Positions 20,643 through 31,854 of a DNA stretch of 64,000 bases are shown in pieces (position 1 is the first letter of the stretch; each line of letters begins with the position of its first letter). The translations under genes and the position numbers were made by a program. This DNA comes from Leptolyngbyaceae cyanobacterium T60_A2020_046 (GTDB lineage Bacteria > Cyanobacteriota > Cyanobacteriia > Phormidesmidales > Phormidesmidaceae): positions 1 through 64,000 of the forward strand of contig JACYME010000151.1 of NCBI GenBank assembly GCA_015272155.1. The letters are read 5' to 3'. Under the pieces are notes generated by a model, which saw nothing but the letters and a program-made list of their open reading frames with translations, ran no database searches and was not told the DNA's origin.

Positions 20643-20881
20643 AAAACGGATGTTGGCCTAGGTTGGTTGGAACCTGGGCCGTTGTCGTCTCTCGATAGGG
20701 CAATCGCGATACAGAGAACCCGGTTAGCGCAATCGCTGTGTTACCGTAGGGCATCGCGATCGCGGCTTCCCCCACCCGCCCTAAGATAGGAAGCACAGCT
20801 TCACCGCCTGCGGTGTCCCATGGGCATCTCAATTATCTGCACAGAGCCCGTCGTTTTCAGCATTCATGTGAGCGAAAGACC
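20643..20881. other. pilT-pilC spacer
   Basis: This 239-base spacer contains several HIP1-like sites. The open frame of pilC extends back to 20813, but that part is not conserved. No terminator is obvious, so read-through from pilT into pilC is likely. Confidence 0.35.
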
Positions 20882-22102
20882 ATGCCAACTTACGTTGCCA
20901 CTGGACGAGATAGCGCTGGCCGTCAGCGCAAAGAGCGAATCTCAGCCAGTAACCCTGGCGAAGCCCGTAATCTGCTTAAGGATCGCGGCCTCTTTATTCA
21001 AGATCTCAAGGAAGAGCGCGGGTTTGATCTGGATCTCGATAGCTTACAAACCGCGCTCACCAGCGTTTCTGTAAAAGATAAAGCCGTTTTTTCGCGTCAG
21101 TTTGCGGCCTTGGTGAATGCTGGGGTGGCCTTGGTGCGAGGGCTCGGCGTCTTGGCTGAAGAATGCCAAAATCCCAAACTCAAGAAATCTCTCGAAGAGA
21201 TTAACGCAGACGTTCAGGAAGGGACGAGCCTGTCGGATGCGATGCGGAAGCACCCCGGTTGTTTTGATAACCTTTACGTCAGCTTGGTGCAGGCTGGCGA
21301 GGTTGGTGGTGTATTGGATGAGGTGCTCAACCGTCTGGCAAAACTGCTAGAAGACCTCAACCGATTGCAGAACCAGATTAAATCTGCAATGGCATATCCG
21401 GTAACGGTATCGATTCTGGCGACGGTCATTTTTATTGCGATGACCGTGTTTCTCCTGCCCACCTTTGCTGATATCTTTGAACAGTTTGATGCAGAACTGC
21501 CAGTCTTTACCCAGGTGATGCTGCTGATTAGCGTCTTTTTACGGCAGCCGCTGAACTGGGTGTTTATGATCGGGGCTGCGGTGGGTGCGGTATTTGTCTA
21601 TCGTCGCTACTACGCCACGCCCTCGGGTCGCCGCACCATGGATCGGTTCTTCCTGAAAATGCCTCTGTTTGGTGATTTGGTGCAAAAAACCGCGACGGCG
21701 CGTTTTTGTCGAACCTTTGGAGCGTTATCCCGGTCTGGGGTGCCGATTTTGACCTCGCTGGAAATTGTGCGCGATACCGCTGGAAATCAGGTAATTTCTG
21801 ACGCGATCGACGAGGCCCGTAAGGAAATTCAAACTGGCGGCATGATCAGCATAGCGCTACAGCAACACCGAGTTTTTCCGATTATGGCAATCCAGATGAT
21901 CAGCATTGGGGAAGAAACCGGGGAATTGGATCAGATGCTGATGAAGGTTGCGGACTTCTATGAAGATGAGGTCGAGCAGGCGGTGAAGGCGCTGACGAGC
22001 ATCATGGAACCTCTGATGATTATTTTCTTGGGCGGTATGGTGGGCTCGATTCTGATTTCGATGTACTTGCCGATGTTCAAGATTATGGAGATTGTCCAGT
22101 AG
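20882..22102 (+). CDS. pilC: Type IV pilus inner-membrane platform protein PilC
   Basis: PilC is the inner-membrane platform that couples the PilB and PilT motors to the growing pilus. From the ATG at 20882 (PTYVATGRDSAGRQRKERI) the protein has 406 residues. It has a short N-terminal cytoplasmic domain and two T2SSF repeats (about 70-195 and 270-400). Membrane helices lie at about residues 170-195, 225-245 and 375-400. The longer frame from 20813 adds residues without homologues. A strong hairpin terminator follows at 22131-22169, which ends the pilBTC unit. Confidence 0.94.
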   Translation: MPTYVATGRDSAGRQRKERISASNPGEARNLLKDRGLFIQDLKEERGFDLDLDSLQTALTSVSVKDKAVFSRQFAALVNAGVALVRGLGVLAEECQNPKLKKSLEEINADVQEGTSLSDAMRKHPGCFDNLYVSLVQAGEVGGVLDEVLNRLAKLLEDLNRLQNQIKSAMAYPVTVSILATVIFIAMTVFLLPTFADIFEQFDAELPVFTQVMLLISVFLRQPLNWVFMIGAAVGAVFVYRRYYATPSGRRTMDRFFLKMPLFGDLVQKTATARFCRTFGALSRSGVPILTSLEIVRDTAGNQVISDAIDEARKEIQTGGMISIALQQHRVFPIMAIQMISIGEETGELDQMLMKVADFYEDEVEQAVKALTSIMEPLMIIFLGGMVGSILISMYLPMFKIMEIVQ

Positions 22103-22130
22103 CGGACAGATATCGTCTTGAATGCTCAGC

Positions 22131-22169
22131 AAAACCCCCCAGCGCTGTCTGACAATGCTGGAGGGTTTT
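22131..22169 (+). terminator. Intrinsic terminator after pilC
   Basis: The left arm 22131-22143 (aaaaccccccagc) pairs with the right arm 22157-22169 (gctggagggtttt) with one mismatch and a 13-base loop. The A-run before and T-run after the stem make it effective in both directions. Confidence 0.8.
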
Positions 22170-22300
22170 GACTGGAGCGTGCTTATGCTTGTGTCGGCAG
22201 GGACATCGGGTGAGTTTTCAGCCGTTTAAGTCATCCCGGCTTGGGGGATGACCCTGCGACCCAGACAAGCGACTGCCACACGCCTTTATCCAAAGCAGGT

Positions 22301-22618
22301 TTAGATAAAGGCGGAGATATCTTCGCCGCACTCGTCGGCGAGGTAGCACAATGCCTTGAAGCGCAGCATGACCAATTCTTCGTAAAGGGGATTCAGCTTG
22401 CACAGGGGCGGGATGTGGGCCACTGTGCGGCCAAATAGGGCGATATCTCGCTCGAAGGGACACTGGGCTGGAATCAGTTTGACGAGTTGCTTGGCCCGGT
22501 CAGGGCGCTGGGGAGCGTAGGTATTGAGAAAGTTACGAATGGGCTGAAACAGGTCAAGCTTGAAGCTGGAGCGAGCGGGCTTGAGCCCATGCAGTGAAGC
22601 GGATGCAGGATGTGACAT
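22301..22618 (-). CDS. Mo-dependent nitrogenase C-terminal-domain family protein
   Basis: This 105-residue protein matches the small cyanobacterial family named after the C-terminal region of Mo-dependent nitrogenase (Mo-nitro_C). The conserved core is CPFERDIALFGRTVAHIPPL followed by CKLNPLYEELVMLRFKALCYLADECGEDI. Members are common in cyanobacteria whether or not they fix nitrogen, and the function is unknown. No nif structural gene lies in the window. An in-frame TTG at 22690 would add 24 unconserved residues, so the ATG at 22618 is used. It stands alone, converging on pilC. Confidence 0.75.
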   Translation of the reverse strand: MSHPASASLHGLKPARSSFKLDLFQPIRNFLNTYAPQRPDRAKQLVKLIPAQCPFERDIALFGRTVAHIPPLCKLNPLYEELVMLRFKALCYLADECGEDISAFI

Positions 22619-23013
22619 AACACAGGAACCTAAATCACGACGAAGGTTCTTGGAAACCTTTTGAGTGGGTTCTTTGACTAAGGTACGCAAGGAATCCTTG
22701 AACTGGGTAAAGGAAGAAACAAGCTGCTCAGGTTTGGCTGAAGCTAAGGTGAAGTTTGAGCTGCTGAACAGAGTAAGAGCCTGTGGGCTTCCTGAGTTGT
22801 TTGCTACAAACTATCTTCAAGGGTTGTGTCGCGATCGCGGATATCAAGCTGACACCTTGTGAAGTGTCATGGTTGGGGTCGATCGCGGGTTTTTCATTCC
22901 CAGGATGAGGATACCCAGCACCGCGATCGCAACCATCATCCCAACCAAAGGCGATGCAACAATGCGATAGCCTAAACCTGATATCTCTCTGAAGTTGGGT
23001 AAGAGGCCGCCCC
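22619..23013. other. Intergenic region before DUF924 gene
   Basis: No supported gene lies in these 395 bases. On the minus strand, 22844 to about 22995 would encode a short hydrophobic helix followed by a polar tail. It has no convincing start codon or ribosome binding site, so it is not called. Confidence 0.3.
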
Positions 23014-23601
23014 ATGAGTGATCGCCAAAATGCCATTCTGACCTTCTGGTTTGGGGATCCCTGCGATCCGCAGAGTGACTATGGTCAACAGCGCAAGGTT
23101 TGGTTTCAGAAGAACCTAGCCTTTGATGCGCAAATTCGGCAGCGGTTTTTGACGGACTATGAGCGAGCTGTCGTAGGGGAGTGCGATCGCTGGGCAAATA
23201 CGCCCCACGGAACGCTGGCCTTAATCCTTGTATTTGACCAGTTTCCGCGAAACCTCTTTCGCAGCGATCCCCGGAGCTTTGCCACCGATTCCCAAGCCCT
23301 TGCCTTGGCGCGCCATGCCGTTGACCAAGGCTGGGATCGTGCGCTGTTGCCCGTTGAGCGGCTGTTCATTTACCTGCCCTTTGAGCACAGCGAAACCCTT
23401 GCCGATCAGCATCAATCCGTGGCGTTATTTGAAGAGCTTGTCCAAACTGCGCCCGAACTTGAATCAACGCTGGACTATGCCTATCGCCACCGAGAGGTGA
23501 TTGCGCGGTTTGGCCGCTTTCCCCACCGGAATGACGTTTTGGGACGGGCAACAACCCCCGCTGAAGCTGAATTCCTGACTCAGCCCGGTTCTCGGTTTTG
23601 A
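23014..23601 (+). CDS. DUF924 family protein
   Basis: The 195-residue soluble protein belongs to DUF924, an all-helical TPR-like family of unknown function found in bacteria and eukaryotes. Visible family motifs are ILTFWFG near the start, ALILVFDQFPRNLFR around residue 75, LPVERLFIYLPFEHSE around residue 115 and FGRFPHRNDVLGR near the C terminus. The ATG at 23014 sits directly before the conserved start. It is a single gene, and the neighbour downstream (relA/spoT) converges on it. Confidence 0.88.
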   Translation: MSDRQNAILTFWFGDPCDPQSDYGQQRKVWFQKNLAFDAQIRQRFLTDYERAVVGECDRWANTPHGTLALILVFDQFPRNLFRSDPRSFATDSQALALARHAVDQGWDRALLPVERLFIYLPFEHSETLADQHQSVALFEELVQTAPELESTLDYAYRHREVIARFGRFPHRNDVLGRATTPAEAEFLTQPGSRF

Positions 23602-23708
23602 GGAACAGCCTGGGCGAGCTGTTGTGTGTCTTAGGGTTGGGAGATGGCGTTGTCCATGGCTCAACGGAATGCCCAAAGGAGTAACAGTTTGGCAAGTGGG
23701 ACTCGCCG

Positions 23709-25997
23709 CTAATCCACTTCGCTGACCCGCCGCAACTTTAGCACGTCGGTCATTTTCCGAAGTTGGTTAAAGGTTTGTTCGAGGTGGGCGTGGTTACGGA
23801 CGTCGATGCCGAGATCAATCTCTGCGGTTTGTCCAGGGAAGGTTTTGACTTGAGCTTTGTGGACGTTGATTTGTAGGTCAGACAGATGCGACAAAATATC
23901 TTTCAGTACGCCGACGCGATCAATGACATCGATTTTGACCTGTACGGGATAGGTTGGCGATCGCCCGTTGGTTTTCGCCTCACCTAGGTTCCAACTTACA
24001 GGCACTAAGCGATCGCCAGACACCTCAGCCACATTGGGGCAGCCTTGGCGATGAATCGCGATGCCTCGACAGCCCATCGTCACCGCGCCAATAATCGGTT
24101 CCCCAGGCAGCGGATTGCAGCAGCCCGCAATGTGGTGCAGCAACCCCTCAATCCCAAGAATGGGCGATCCCGAGGCCCGTTGGGGAGAACGACTCGGGCT
24201 GGTGATGACCTCTGCCAACAGTTCTTCCGTGGTCGAGGCTGATGATGACGGTACACTCTCAATTGTCTGTTGGGCTTTCACAGCTTCCCGCAGGCGATTC
24301 ACCACCAAGTTCAGGGTCACCTCGCCGTAGCCCAGACCCGCCAGCAGATCTTCGACGGTGGGATAGTTGCAGCGCTCTGCCGCGGCCTGAGCGGGGGCTG
24401 ACTTGAGCATGGCCTCAAAGCCATTTTTGCCAATTTCTTTCTCAAGCATGTCGCGACCGCGGGCAATGTTATCGTCGCGGTGCGATCGCTTATACCACTG
24501 ACGAATGCGGTTCCGTGCCCCCGCCGTCACCACATAGTTCAGCCAGTCCAGGCTCGGGTGACTGTTCTTCTGCGTCAAAATCTCAACAATATCCCCGTTT
24601 TGCAGCCTCGTATCGAGGGGCACAATGCGCCCATTCACCCGCGCCCCAGCGCAGTGATTGCCGACCTCGGTGTGAATGCGATAGGCAAAATCGACAGGCG
24701 TTGCACCCCGGGTCAGGGGCATCACATCGCCATTCGGCGTAAACACATAAACTTCTTCGTCAAAAAGATTGCCCTTCACGTCCTCCATGAATTCTTGGGC
24801 ATCTTTGAGATCACTTTGCCATTCTAAAAGTTGCCGCAGCCACGTAAACTTCTCGTCATCTGCGGTTACTTTGGCATTACTTGTGCCGCCGGTTTCCTTA
24901 TATTTCCAGTGAGCTGCAATGCCATATTCTGCGACGTGATGCATTTCCAGGGTACGAATTTGCACCTCAATGGGGCGTCCGTGACTGCCAATGACCACCG
25001 TGTGCAGCGATTGATAGCGGTTTGGTTTGGGGAGACCAATGTAATCTTTAAATCGACCTGGAATGGGGCGAAAGGCATCATGGACGATCGCCAGCGCTCG
25101 GTAACATTCGTCCTTATTTCTTGTGATGACGCGGATTGCTGCAACATCATAAATTTCGCTGAAATCCTTGTGTTGGCGCTCCATTTTGCGGTAAATGCCG
25201 TAAAGATGCTTGGGGCGACTGCTCACCTCCACAACATTGATGTGGGCTGTTTCCATCGCAGACCGCAAGGTCGCCGCCACCTGCTTCAGGCGGTCTTCGC
25301 GGTCAACCCGTTTTTCTGACACATGCTCTTGCATGGTGCGATAGGCATCGGGTTCTAGATACTTAAAGGACAGATCTTCCAGTTCCCACTTGAAGCGACC
25401 AATCCCCAAACGGTTGGCCAGGGGTGCGAAGATTTCTAGGGTTTCTTGGGCAATGCGGCGGCGTTTTTCATCGGCCAAATGCTCAAGAGTGCGCATGTTG
25501 TGTAGGCGATCGGCCAGCTTCACCACAATCACGCGCACATCTTGGGCCATTGCGAGAAACATACGGCGAAAGTTCTCGGCTTGGCGCTCGGTTTTGCTGT
25601 GAAAGCTAAATTTCGAGAGTTTTGTCACCCCTTCAACGAGTCGTCGCACTTCTGTGCCAAAGTGGTCTTCAATTTCCTCGAGGGTAACGTCGGTATCTTC
25701 GACCACATCATGCAAGAAGCCTGCCGCAATCATGGCGCTGTCGCCACCGAGGTCGCGCAACAGGCTGGCTACTTCAATGGGATGGCAAATGTAGGGTTCA
25801 CCCGAGGCTCGCACTTGCCCTTGATGCAGCGTGTAGGCAAATTGAAAGGCTCGACAAACCAGTTGACTGTTGGATTTATCTCGCGAGGTATCGTCGTCAC
25901 CCTCAGCATCGGGCTGGTGGCTAAGAATGCAGGTCTCTAACCAGTTCGGCAGGGGGCAATCGGGGGGGAGGGGAGAGGTTGAGGTTGTCGCAGGCAT
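23709..25997 (-). CDS. relA: Bifunctional (p)ppGpp synthetase/hydrolase (RelA/SpoT homologue)
   Basis: This long RSH protein (762 residues from the ATG at 25997) makes and degrades the stringent-response alarmone. The N-terminal HD hydrolase domain is intact (HPIEVASLL, AAGFLHDVVEDTDVT, KLADRLHNMRTL). The synthetase domain has DVAAIRVI and RFKDYIGLPKPNRYQSLHT. The regulatory half carries a TGS domain (VYVFTPNGDVMPLTRGATPVDFAY), a helical and zinc-finger region (HHIAGCCNPLPGEPIIG) and a C-terminal ACT domain. Cyanobacteria usually have one such bifunctional enzyme. A GTG directly precedes the chosen ATG. Confidence 0.95.
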   Translation of the reverse strand: MPATTSTSPLPPDCPLPNWLETCILSHQPDAEGDDDTSRDKSNSQLVCRAFQFAYTLHQGQVRASGEPYICHPIEVASLLRDLGGDSAMIAAGFLHDVVEDTDVTLEEIEDHFGTEVRRLVEGVTKLSKFSFHSKTERQAENFRRMFLAMAQDVRVIVVKLADRLHNMRTLEHLADEKRRRIAQETLEIFAPLANRLGIGRFKWELEDLSFKYLEPDAYRTMQEHVSEKRVDREDRLKQVAATLRSAMETAHINVVEVSSRPKHLYGIYRKMERQHKDFSEIYDVAAIRVITRNKDECYRALAIVHDAFRPIPGRFKDYIGLPKPNRYQSLHTVVIGSHGRPIEVQIRTLEMHHVAEYGIAAHWKYKETGGTSNAKVTADDEKFTWLRQLLEWQSDLKDAQEFMEDVKGNLFDEEVYVFTPNGDVMPLTRGATPVDFAYRIHTEVGNHCAGARVNGRIVPLDTRLQNGDIVEILTQKNSHPSLDWLNYVVTAGARNRIRQWYKRSHRDDNIARGRDMLEKEIGKNGFEAMLKSAPAQAAAERCNYPTVEDLLAGLGYGEVTLNLVVNRLREAVKAQQTIESVPSSSASTTEELLAEVITSPSRSPQRASGSPILGIEGLLHHIAGCCNPLPGEPIIGAVTMGCRGIAIHRQGCPNVAEVSGDRLVPVSWNLGEAKTNGRSPTYPVQVKIDVIDRVGVLKDILSHLSDLQINVHKAQVKTFPGQTAEIDLGIDVRNHAHLEQTFNQLRKMTDVLKLRRVSEVD

Positions 25998-26404
25998 CAC
26001 GGGAACTCGGGGTTGTTGAAGAAACTGGAAAATCGGAGGGGCCGATGGGGCTGGGGAAAATCGTGATCCATCGTCTTAAGCTGCGATGGAACGATTCGCG
26101 ATCGCGTGGACTCAGTACGCTCGCTCACTAAAACAGATTGTGGAGATACAGGGATAATCAGGCTCGCGAGGAAAGCAGCACTGCCAGGCGAATCGCGAGA
26201 ACTAACGACAAGCTGCCGACTGGAATCAATGTTCTAGGGTAGGTGAGATAACCTGAGGGAGAACAGGTTTATCCGTAAACGTTACGGTTTTATCTAACAA
26301 CTATAAACAAACTTGCCGCGATCGGTCGATGTCGCCCACAGACAGACGGGCCTCTGTCAGGATGTGAACGGGCGATCGCGGCGGCACTTTTAGGAGGTTT
26401 CGGA
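25998..26404. other. Divergent intergenic region, relA to patD-like gene
   Basis: This 407-base gap holds the promoters of relA/spoT (minus) and the PatD-like gene (plus). No small gene or repeat is evident. A strong Shine-Dalgarno (taggaggt, about 26391-26398) marks the start of the plus-strand gene. Confidence 0.4.
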
Positions 26405-26794
26405 ATGCACAATGCGCAGGCCATCCCCGAGCAATTGCAACAGGTTATGCAGACTTTAGAAGATCTGCGATCGCGGGCTCAATCAGCGAATCCTGATGGG
26501 CGATCGCTCCAGCATCGCTTTCTCACGGCGCAGCAGATTTGCCAGCAAACCCTGCTGCCCGAAGCGATGGTGCGATCGCACCTCGTCCCCCATGCCACTG
26601 AAATAACGCGCGCCCTGCGACTGTTGGCGATGGATGTCAGTTTTTTGCAAGCATCGCGCCAGCCCATGACCCGGCAAAAACGTCAGGCGGAGATTTGCGA
26701 TCGCTGCGATCGTCTCCTCGGTTACTGTCAGGCTATGCTGGCCCAGTGGGATGCCCCCCCTGCCCATCCGGGCCAGAATCCAGCGGAATCGTAG
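26405..26794 (+). CDS. patD: PatD-like protein (heterocyst frequency control family)
   Basis: The 129-residue helical protein resembles the cyanobacterial PatD family, in particular the stretch TRALRLLAMDVSFLQASRQPMTRQKRQAEICDRCDRLLGYC. In Anabaena PatD binds the division protein FtsZ and modulates heterocyst frequency. Homologues also occur in strains that make no heterocysts, so the gene does not prove heterocyst formation. The rest of the protein is glutamine-rich helix. The strong ribosome binding site seven bases before the ATG supports the start. The assignment comes from recalled family similarity and is moderately certain. Confidence 0.65.
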   Translation: MHNAQAIPEQLQQVMQTLEDLRSRAQSANPDGRSLQHRFLTAQQICQQTLLPEAMVRSHLVPHATEITRALRLLAMDVSFLQASRQPMTRQKRQAEICDRCDRLLGYCQAMLAQWDAPPAHPGQNPAES

Positions 26795-26858
26795 GCCTGG
26801 ATGATTTAATGGGAAAATGCTGCGGTTTGCAGTGAGTTCCTTCCCGTGTTGAAACGCT

Positions 26859-27431
26859 GTGCAGTGTCCTAAAGAAACGCAGGTCGAGTTGAAGGATGGG
26901 GCACTTTTTGCTGGCCCCAAGGCGAAATGTTGCCCAGACTGCGGCGGCGCGTGGATCCCGCCTGAGCATTACCTCGACTGGCAAGATCGCAACCGCATCG
27001 GCTTTGAAGAAGACCCGACCGTCGAGGTGCTGCCCAGCGCCGCACCCATCACCTTTGACCCGCCCCCGTTAGACAATCGCGCTGCGCTGTGCCCAGACTG
27101 CAAGCACTACTTAGTGCGAGGCCGGGTGAATCTGCGCAACACCTCGTTTTTTGTGGAACGGTGCCCAAACTGCAAGGGCTACTGGTGCGATGGCGGCGAG
27201 TGGTCCATTCTGGAGAAGCTGCGCCTGCATACCCATCTAGAGCATATTTTTTCAGACCTTTGGCAGGCTAAGGTTAAGGCGCTGGAGGCGTCAGAGCGGG
27301 AGCGTCAGGCCACGGTGGATAAATTGGGGCCAGAAATCGCAGCCAAAATCTTTGAACTGGCTGAATTGCTTGAAAATCATCCCAATGGAGATTTTGGCGT
27401 GGCGTACCTGATGCGGCGGTTTGAAGAATGA
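26859..27431 (+). CDS. zf-TFIIB zinc-ribbon domain protein
   Basis: The 190-residue protein carries two zinc-ribbon units of the zf-TFIIB type. The first has QCPKE at the N terminus and CCPDCGGAWIPPEHY. The second has LCPDCKHYLVRG and ERCPNCKGYWCDGGEW. The C-terminal third is a helical charged region. It starts at GTG 26859, because an in-frame stop lies two codons upstream. Its function is not known. Its stop overlaps the ATG of the next gene (ATGA at 27428), so it is translated together with the peptide-type ABC ATPase. Confidence 0.85.
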   Translation: MQCPKETQVELKDGALFAGPKAKCCPDCGGAWIPPEHYLDWQDRNRIGFEEDPTVEVLPSAAPITFDPPPLDNRAALCPDCKHYLVRGRVNLRNTSFFVERCPNCKGYWCDGGEWSILEKLRLHTHLEHIFSDLWQAKVKALEASERERQATVDKLGPEIAAKIFELAELLENHPNGDFGVAYLMRRFEE

Positions 27432-29074
27432 TGGGCGATCGCGATGGGGCACTCCTAACCATTCACGAGTTTTGTGTGGCCTATCCCAACACCCGGGGTT
27501 GGGCGGTGAACCGGGTTTCGCTGACCCTAGCCCACGGGGAAATTCTGGGATTGGTGGGTGAATCCGGCTGTGGTAAAAGCACCCTCGGACGGGCGGCGCT
27601 CAGGCTCTTACCCGCCCATAGTCAACTCAAGGGCGAAGCGATTTTTGAAGGACGATCGATTCTGGACTTTTCGCCCACGGAGCTGCGCCACTTTCGCGGT
27701 GAAGCGGTTTCCCTCGTCTTTCAAGATCCGATGACGCGGCTTGATCCCCTGATGACGATTGGGGATCACTGTTTAGAAACGCTTCTGGCCCACGAGCCTC
27801 AGTTATCCAAAGCGGAGGCGAAGGCGCGATCGCTGGCGGCTCTGGCTGCGGTCAACATTCCTGCCGAACGGTGGGGCCAATATCCCCACGAGTTTAGCGG
27901 TGGGATGCGGCAACGGGTGGCGATCGCGTTGGCATTGCTTCTCAACCCCAAGCTGATTGTCGCCGACGAGCCCACCACCAGCCTGGATGTCACCGTTTCT
28001 GCCCAGATCTTGCGAGAGCTAACGCGCCTCTGTCGCGATCGCAACATGGGATTGATTCTGATTTCCCATGACCTTTCCCTAGTGGCGGAATATTGCGATC
28101 GCGTCGCGGTGATGTACAAAGGCGAACTTGTTGAGCTGGGGACGGCGGCCCAGGTGTTGACCCAGCCCCAGCACCCCTACACGCAATCCCTTTTGCAAGC
28201 GGCACGGGATCTTCAGCAGGCAGCTCTCAGCAGTGCTCCGCCTGCTGAAGCGGTGCGATCGCCCCTGTTGAGCGTCCGCGACCTGTATCAGCACTATGCG
28301 CTTAGCCGCAATCCCTTGGCGCGACTGCTGTCGCCCGGTCAATCACCCGGCGTCATTCGCGCGGTGGATGGCGTTTCCCTAGATCTGTATCCTGGGGAAA
28401 TCTTGGGCCTCGTGGGAGAATCGGGCTGTGGCAAAAGCACCCTGTCGCGCACCATTTTGCGACTGATTTCGCCTACCGCTGGCCGCATCGAATTCCAGGG
28501 CCAAGACATTACTCACCTATCGCGCCGTGAGATGCAGCACCGTCGGCGGGAGATGCAGATGGTGTTTCAAGATCCCCACGCTTGCCTCAACCCGATGATG
28601 ACCGTGGAGCACTCGATCGCGGATCCCCTCCGAATTCATCACCTTGCAACCGGGGAGGCGGCCCGCCAGCGGGTCTACGCCATGATGGAGCGGGTGGGGC
28701 TCACCCCCGTGGCCGACTATGCCAAGCGCTTTCCGGGTGATTTGTCGGGGGGGCAACAGCAGCGGGTAGCGATCGCCCGCGCCCTCATCACTAACCCCAA
28801 GCTGCTGATCTGTGACGAGCCCGTTAGTATGCTCGATGCCAGCATTCAAGCTCAGGTGTTGCAACTGATGCTCGACCTCAAGGCGGAATTTGACCTGACG
28901 TATTTGTTCATCACCCATGATTTGTGGGTGGCTCGTTATCTCTGCGATCGCATCGCCGTAATGCAGGGAGGTAAAATCGTGGAACTTGGCCCGACGCAGG
29001 ATATTTTTGAGCGGCCTCAGCACCTCTACACCAAAACGCTGCTGCAAGCGGCTCCGCGACTCGCTGCCTCCTGA
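27428..29074 (+). CDS. Fused two-domain peptide/nickel ABC transporter ATPase
   Basis: This 548-residue protein joins two ATPases equivalent to DppD and DppF, as in GsiA or YejF. Domain 1 (about 8-265) has Walker [17 protein letters not shown], signature [15 protein letters not shown] and Walker [13 protein letters not shown]. Domain 2 (about 275-545) has [31 protein letters not shown] and [12 protein letters not shown]. Each domain ends in the oligopeptide-transporter extension with QHPYTQSLL or QHLYTKTLL. It would energise uptake of di- or oligopeptides or related ligands. No binding protein or permease is adjacent. A DppB-like permease lies at 54743. Confidence 0.92.
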   Translation: MMGDRDGALLTIHEFCVAYPNTRGWAVNRVSLTLAHGEILGLVGESGCGKSTLGRAALRLLPAHSQLKGEAIFEGRSILDFSPTELRHFRGEAVSLVFQDPMTRLDPLMTIGDHCLETLLAHEPQLSKAEAKARSLAALAAVNIPAERWGQYPHEFSGGMRQRVAIALALLLNPKLIVADEPTTSLDVTVSAQILRELTRLCRDRNMGLILISHDLSLVAEYCDRVAVMYKGELVELGTAAQVLTQPQHPYTQSLLQAARDLQQAALSSAPPAEAVRSPLLSVRDLYQHYALSRNPLARLLSPGQSPGVIRAVDGVSLDLYPGEILGLVGESGCGKSTLSRTILRLISPTAGRIEFQGQDITHLSRREMQHRRREMQMVFQDPHACLNPMMTVEHSIADPLRIHHLATGEAARQRVYAMMERVGLTPVADYAKRFPGDLSGGQQQRVAIARALITNPKLLICDEPVSMLDASIQAQVLQLMLDLKAEFDLTYLFITHDLWVARYLCDRIAVMQGGKIVELGPTQDIFERPQHLYTKTLLQAAPRLAAS

Positions 29075-29212
29075 GCCAAGATCCGTAGCGGTGGCAACGA
29101 GTCGCGGCATCGTCTGAACCCTGACGAATGCCTGAGCAGATCAGGATGCGCATCAGATGGTCGAGTGCTTTACGTTGGGGGCTTTACCCTCCAACGGCAG
29201 GGGCAATCTGCC

Positions 29213-29641
29213 CTAAAGATGCTTGCCCAAAATCTCAGCCAAACCTGGAATCGCGGCCTCCACGTCCCCTTTAACGGACTGCCGCAGCTTGCCATAAGAC
29301 GACCGCACGATCCCATTGGCGTTTTTGGCCCGGGCGTCAGTCACTGCCAAGATTGCATCTGCCGTGCGCGATCGCTGCTGCACCAGATGATCGACCGGAT
29401 TGCCAGCCTGTATCCCTTCCATCCAGAGCGGGTTGAGGGCGTGCAGCATCTCTGGCAACAGGCGGCTGATGGCCCCGGCAATATAGCTCGCGTCAATGCC
29501 CTTTACCACGCCATAGGCCGCCTTGAGTGCAAAGCCAGAGATACCCCCCTTGGCGGCAACCTGTTGATCAATCAGCTTTGTACAGTCTTCGACAATGCGT
29601 GCCTTGCGCGATTGCTCCTGGATTAGGTCGCTCAATGTCAT
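29213..29641 (-). CDS. DUF6918-like protein
   Basis: The 142-residue protein is helical and ends in a conserved-looking tail (GKLRQSVKGDVEAAIPGLAEIL). Stretches such as LIDQQVAAKGGISGFALKAAYGVVKGI, ISRLLPEMLHALNPLWMEG and DAILAVTDARAKNANG recall a family annotated DUF6918 that I know mainly from actinobacteria. Its function is unknown. The ATG at 29641 is the natural start. It is a single gene, converging on the ABC ATPase and followed upstream by ssb on the same strand. Confidence 0.65.
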   Translation of the reverse strand: MTLSDLIQEQSRKARIVEDCTKLIDQQVAAKGGISGFALKAAYGVVKGIDASYIAGAISRLLPEMLHALNPLWMEGIQAGNPVDHLVQQRSRTADAILAVTDARAKNANGIVRSSYGKLRQSVKGDVEAAIPGLAEILGKHL

Positions 29642-29838
29642 CGGCCACTCCTTCTGCTCACAAATGACTTTTCAGAGTTTGCCTAAATTGCGAACCAAAT
29701 CAACAGCGATCGCCCCAACCTTCGATATTCCTTCACAGTGAGGAGCATCCAGGGCTAAAACTTACCCAAGCGAGTCAAGGGACAGTAGGGTAGCTAGGGA
29801 TGAGGGCGCGATCGCCCGACGAATGCCGTATCAGTGGG

Positions 29839-30204
29839 CTAAAATTCGTCGTCTGCATAGTTGGCGGGCATGGCCCCTTCATTCTCTTTGCGTGAGCCCA
29901 ATAGCTCCAATCGCTCGACCCGAATTACCGGCGAAGAGCGTGTGGCCCCAGTGGCGCGATCAGTCCACTGATCCAGTTTGAGGGAGCCCGTCACCCCAAT
30001 TAAACTACCCTTGCGAACGTAGTTGGCAGCGACCTCAGCGGTGCGGCCCCACATCTCCACATTGAACCAATCGGGCTGGTCGTTGTTGCGGCTGCGACGA
30101 TCCACCGCCAGGGAAAACTTGCAAACAACGCTTCCAGACTCGAAGTAGCGCACGTCTGGGTCACGACCAGCTCGACCCACAAGGGTCACTACGTTAATGC
30201 TCAT
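29839..30204 (-). CDS. ssb: Single-stranded DNA-binding protein
   Basis: SSB coats single-stranded DNA during replication and repair. From the ATG at 30204 (SINVVTLVGRAGRDPDVRYFESG) the protein has 121 residues, typical of the short cyanobacterial SSB. The OB-fold includes DWFNVEMWGRTAEVAANYVRKGSLIGVTGSL. The C terminus ends in an acidic tip (YADDEF) that replaces the DDIPF of E. coli and recruits partner proteins. The longer open frame to 30252 is not conserved. Confidence 0.93.
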   Translation of the reverse strand: MSINVVTLVGRAGRDPDVRYFESGSVVCKFSLAVDRRSRNNDQPDWFNVEMWGRTAEVAANYVRKGSLIGVTGSLKLDQWTDRATGATRSSPVIRVERLELLGSRKENEGAMPANYADDEF

Positions 30205-31839
<1,635 letters not shown>

Positions 31840-31854
31840 GACGGAGCGCTCCTA

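Noticed and set aside
22844-22995. Minus-strand hydrophobic helix (MMVAIAVLGILILGM) as a membrane microprotein
   Set aside because: No good start codon or ribosome binding site in a sensible place.
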